NCBI GenBank assembly: GCA_020633435.1
Contig: JACKDP010000007.1
Span: forward strand, 248,001 to 312,000
Direction of reading: 5' to 3'
DNA from: Myxococcales bacterium
GTDB taxonomy: Bacteria > Myxococcota_A > Bradymonadia > UBA7976 > UBA1532
DNA length: 64,000 bases
In this document: positions 62,531-64,000 of the stretch, piece after piece
Position numbering within the stretch: position 1 is the first letter of the stretch
How the letters are laid out: every line of letters begins with the position of its first letter
Translations under genes and position numbers: made by a program
The notes under the pieces: model-generated
The model's database searches: none
What the model was told of the DNA's origin: nothing
The model's input: only the letters and a program-made list of their open reading frames with translations

Positions 62531-64000
62531 TCAGCGGCCCCCCTTCGAGTCGTTGCCCGCGAAGATCCCATGGCGCTGCAGCAGCTCCTTGGAGACCTCG
62601 GGGGCGCGCCGCGGGAAGTCGGGCAGCTTGAAGGCCGACTTCTCGCCCGGCACCTGCAGGCCGATGCGGGTGTAGACCCGCGTCTCGGTCGCGAGCAGGC
62701 CGGCCCCGCCGCGGGCGCTCGACGTCTCCGTCTCGAACCGCAGGGTGTGCGGCCGCAGGAACGAGCGCCGGCCGCGGTCGGCGGCGGTGGTGGCGTGGGT
62801 GAGCAGGAGCCGCAGCAGGGACCAGCGGCCGGCGTACACGTAGCAGACCTCGCGGCCGTTCACGCGGGCCTGCTCGTTGCGCTGGTTCGGCGCCGGGATG
62901 TAGTCGGCGTCGAGGGCCCACCGGAAGCAGACGCCCACCTGGTCGTTGGTGCGCCACTGGGCCGAGCGCTTGTTGGAGTGCAGCTCCACGCGCTGGTCGC
63001 CCAGGCTGGCGTACCAGTCGATGATCTGGTTGCCGCCGAGCTCGTTGTCGCGGTTCACGCGGAAGTCGAACTCGGTGTCGAGCACGAGGTCGGGGTTCTG
63101 GTCCTCCGACTTCAGGATGGGCTCGAAGAGCTTGCGCACCTGCTGGACCTGCTCGAGGAACCGCTGCACCTCGTCGGCGGAGTCGCCGAAGAGGGCGCGG
63201 GCCGAGCCGCTGTCGGGGTTCATCATCGCCGCGAAGGCGCCCGCCGACTGGTCGAACATCTTGTAGAACTGCACGACCTCGCCGGTCTCGGCCTCGGCCA
63301 GGGTGTCGGGGCCCGCGAAGGGGAACCGGCCCATGAGGCGCTCGGCGAAGTAGCGCTGGAGCTGGACGTAGCCGTTGACGGTCTCGCGCTTGAGGATGGC
63401 GTCACAGCGGCGCTGCATCTCGGTGGCGATGACGTACTTGCGGCCCTTGAAGTAGTCCTTGCTGCCGTACTTGTCGATCGTCTCGTCGAGCTGCTTGCGG
63501 CAGTTCTCGAGCTTGATGTTGTTGAGCTTGTCCTCGATGAAGCGCTCCAGATCCTCCAGGGAGTTGCCGGGCACCTTCTTCTCGAAGTCGTCGAGGACCG
63601 CCAGGATGTCCTTCCAGCGGGTCACGTCGCGGTGGCTCACCACCGGCTCGCCGATGTTGGTGATGACCTCGTCCAGGGGCCGCGCGAAGTCGTTGGCCAG
63701 GTTCTGGATGGTCTTGCGCTGCACCTCGAGCCGGGCGTGCAGGTCGTTGGTGTCCCGCGCGCCGAAGGCCACGACGCCCGGGGGCTGGTCGCTGTCGGCC
63801 CAGGAGAAGTCGTCGGCGCGGATCTGGTAGAGCTTCTCGTAGGTCAGCAGCGAGTCCACCTGGGCCAGCAGGCCGAGGGCGTCGTCGCGCAGGGCGTTGA
63901 AGAGTTCCGAGTCCTCGGGCTCGTTGAGGGCCCGGTTGATCTCGTTGAGCGCCGCGATGGTCTTGATGATGCGCTCGTGCTCGGCGCGCAGGTTGCGGAT
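62531..64000 (-). CDS. tssM: T6SS membrane-complex protein TssM (IcmF), C-terminal part
   Basis: The frame is open to the window edge, so the N-terminus with the membrane and GTPase-like domains is outside. The visible 489 residues are largely helical (LENCRKQLDETIDKYGSKDYFKGRKY, NDFARPLDEVITNIGE) and then beta-rich (DTEFDFRVNRDNELGGNQIIDWYASLGDQRVEL, SARGGAGLLATETRVYTRIGLQ), fitting the periplasmic IcmF-related and C-terminal domains of TssM in myxobacterial-type systems. Position directly before tssA supports this. A related but different T6SS gene is possible because the diagnostic N-terminus is missing. Confidence 0.72.
   Translation of the reverse strand: MRNLRAEHERIIKTIAALNEINRALNEPEDSELFNALRDDALGLLAQVDSLLTYEKLYQIRADDFSWADSDQPPGVVAFGARDTNDLHARLEVQRKTIQNLANDFARPLDEVITNIGEPVVSHRDVTRWKDILAVLDDFEKKVPGNSLEDLERFIEDKLNNIKLENCRKQLDETIDKYGSKDYFKGRKYVIATEMQRRCDAILKRETVNGYVQLQRYFAERLMGRFPFAGPDTLAEAETGEVVQFYKMFDQSAGAFAAMMNPDSGSARALFGDSADEVQRFLEQVQQVRKLFEPILKSEDQNPDLVLDTEFDFRVNRDNELGGNQIIDWYASLGDQRVELHSNKRSAQWRTNDQVGVCFRWALDADYIPAPNQRNEQARVNGREVCYVYAGRWSLLRLLLTHATTAADRGRRSFLRPHTLRFETETSSARGGAGLLATETRVYTRIGLQVPGEKSAFKLPDFPRRAPEVSKELLQRHGIFAGNDSKGGR

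Overview
The window reads as chromosomal DNA of a very GC-rich bacterium, most likely a member of the Myxococcota. The pointers are: a MYXO-CTERM-type tail (Ser-Gly-Cys, one membrane helix, Arg cluster) on the protein at 46636-48564; Hanks-type Ser/Thr kinases fused to FGE-sulfatase or PEGA domains; a caspase-like protein; tandem PilZ domains; many lipoproteins with Asp/Gly/Ala/Pro-rich linkers after the lipobox Cys; FG-GAP and beta-propeller surface proteins; and a type VI secretion locus resembling those of myxobacteria. No rRNA, tRNA, CRISPR array or phage was seen.

Layout. 0-9 kb: caspase-like protein, a kinase-FGE fusion, a ThiS/MoaD-like carrier with an Asp-box propeller protein, a lipoprotein, a thioredoxin-reductase-like flavoprotein, an AraC regulator and an FG-GAP lipoprotein. 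9-13 kb: a REP-associated tyrosine transposase with two palindromic repeats beside it, panC, a PilZ protein and a GT2 glycosyltransferase. 13.5-31.8 kb: a direct tandem duplication of about 9 kb. The ancestral unit is GT4 - HDAC-family deacetylase - 228-residue protein (possible acetyltransferase) - 175-residue membrane protein, facing a convergent block of secreted beta-propeller protein and small twin-Cx3C peptide; that block is transcribed head-to-head with an FG-GAP lipoprotein, followed by epmA and a methyltransferase on the minus strand. The novel joint at 22999/23000 fuses a 5'-truncated methyltransferase to a 5'-truncated GT4. 32-49 kb: a PknB-PEGA kinase with a WYL-type regulator and an EF-hand protein; MscS and an outer-membrane protein; lipoproteins; acyl-CoA metabolism genes (acyl-CoA synthetase, glutaryl-CoA-type dehydrogenase, thioesterase); a CxxCH-bearing PD40 lipoprotein; the MYXO-CTERM protein. 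49-52 kb: membrane protein, ABC exporter-like permease and an SDR. 52-64 kb: a minus-strand type VI secretion operon, tssM(partial)-tssA-tssB-tssC-hcp-tssE-tssF-tssG-clpV.

The most unusual signal is the duplicated propeller/FG-GAP block. In both copies two divergent genes have start codons that overlap or abut, and a long poly-C tract (14 and 11 C) lies inside the signal-peptide region of the minus-strand propeller gene. As sequenced, both tracts put the propeller gene out of frame by one nucleotide relative to its SD-preceded start. The propeller/FG-GAP core is strongly diverged between copies, while the sequence on both sides (the 175-residue gene plus the Cys-peptide 3' end, and epmA plus methyltransferase) is nearly identical. 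This looks like a candidate phase- and cassette-variable surface-protein locus, with homopolymer sequencing error as the main competing explanation.
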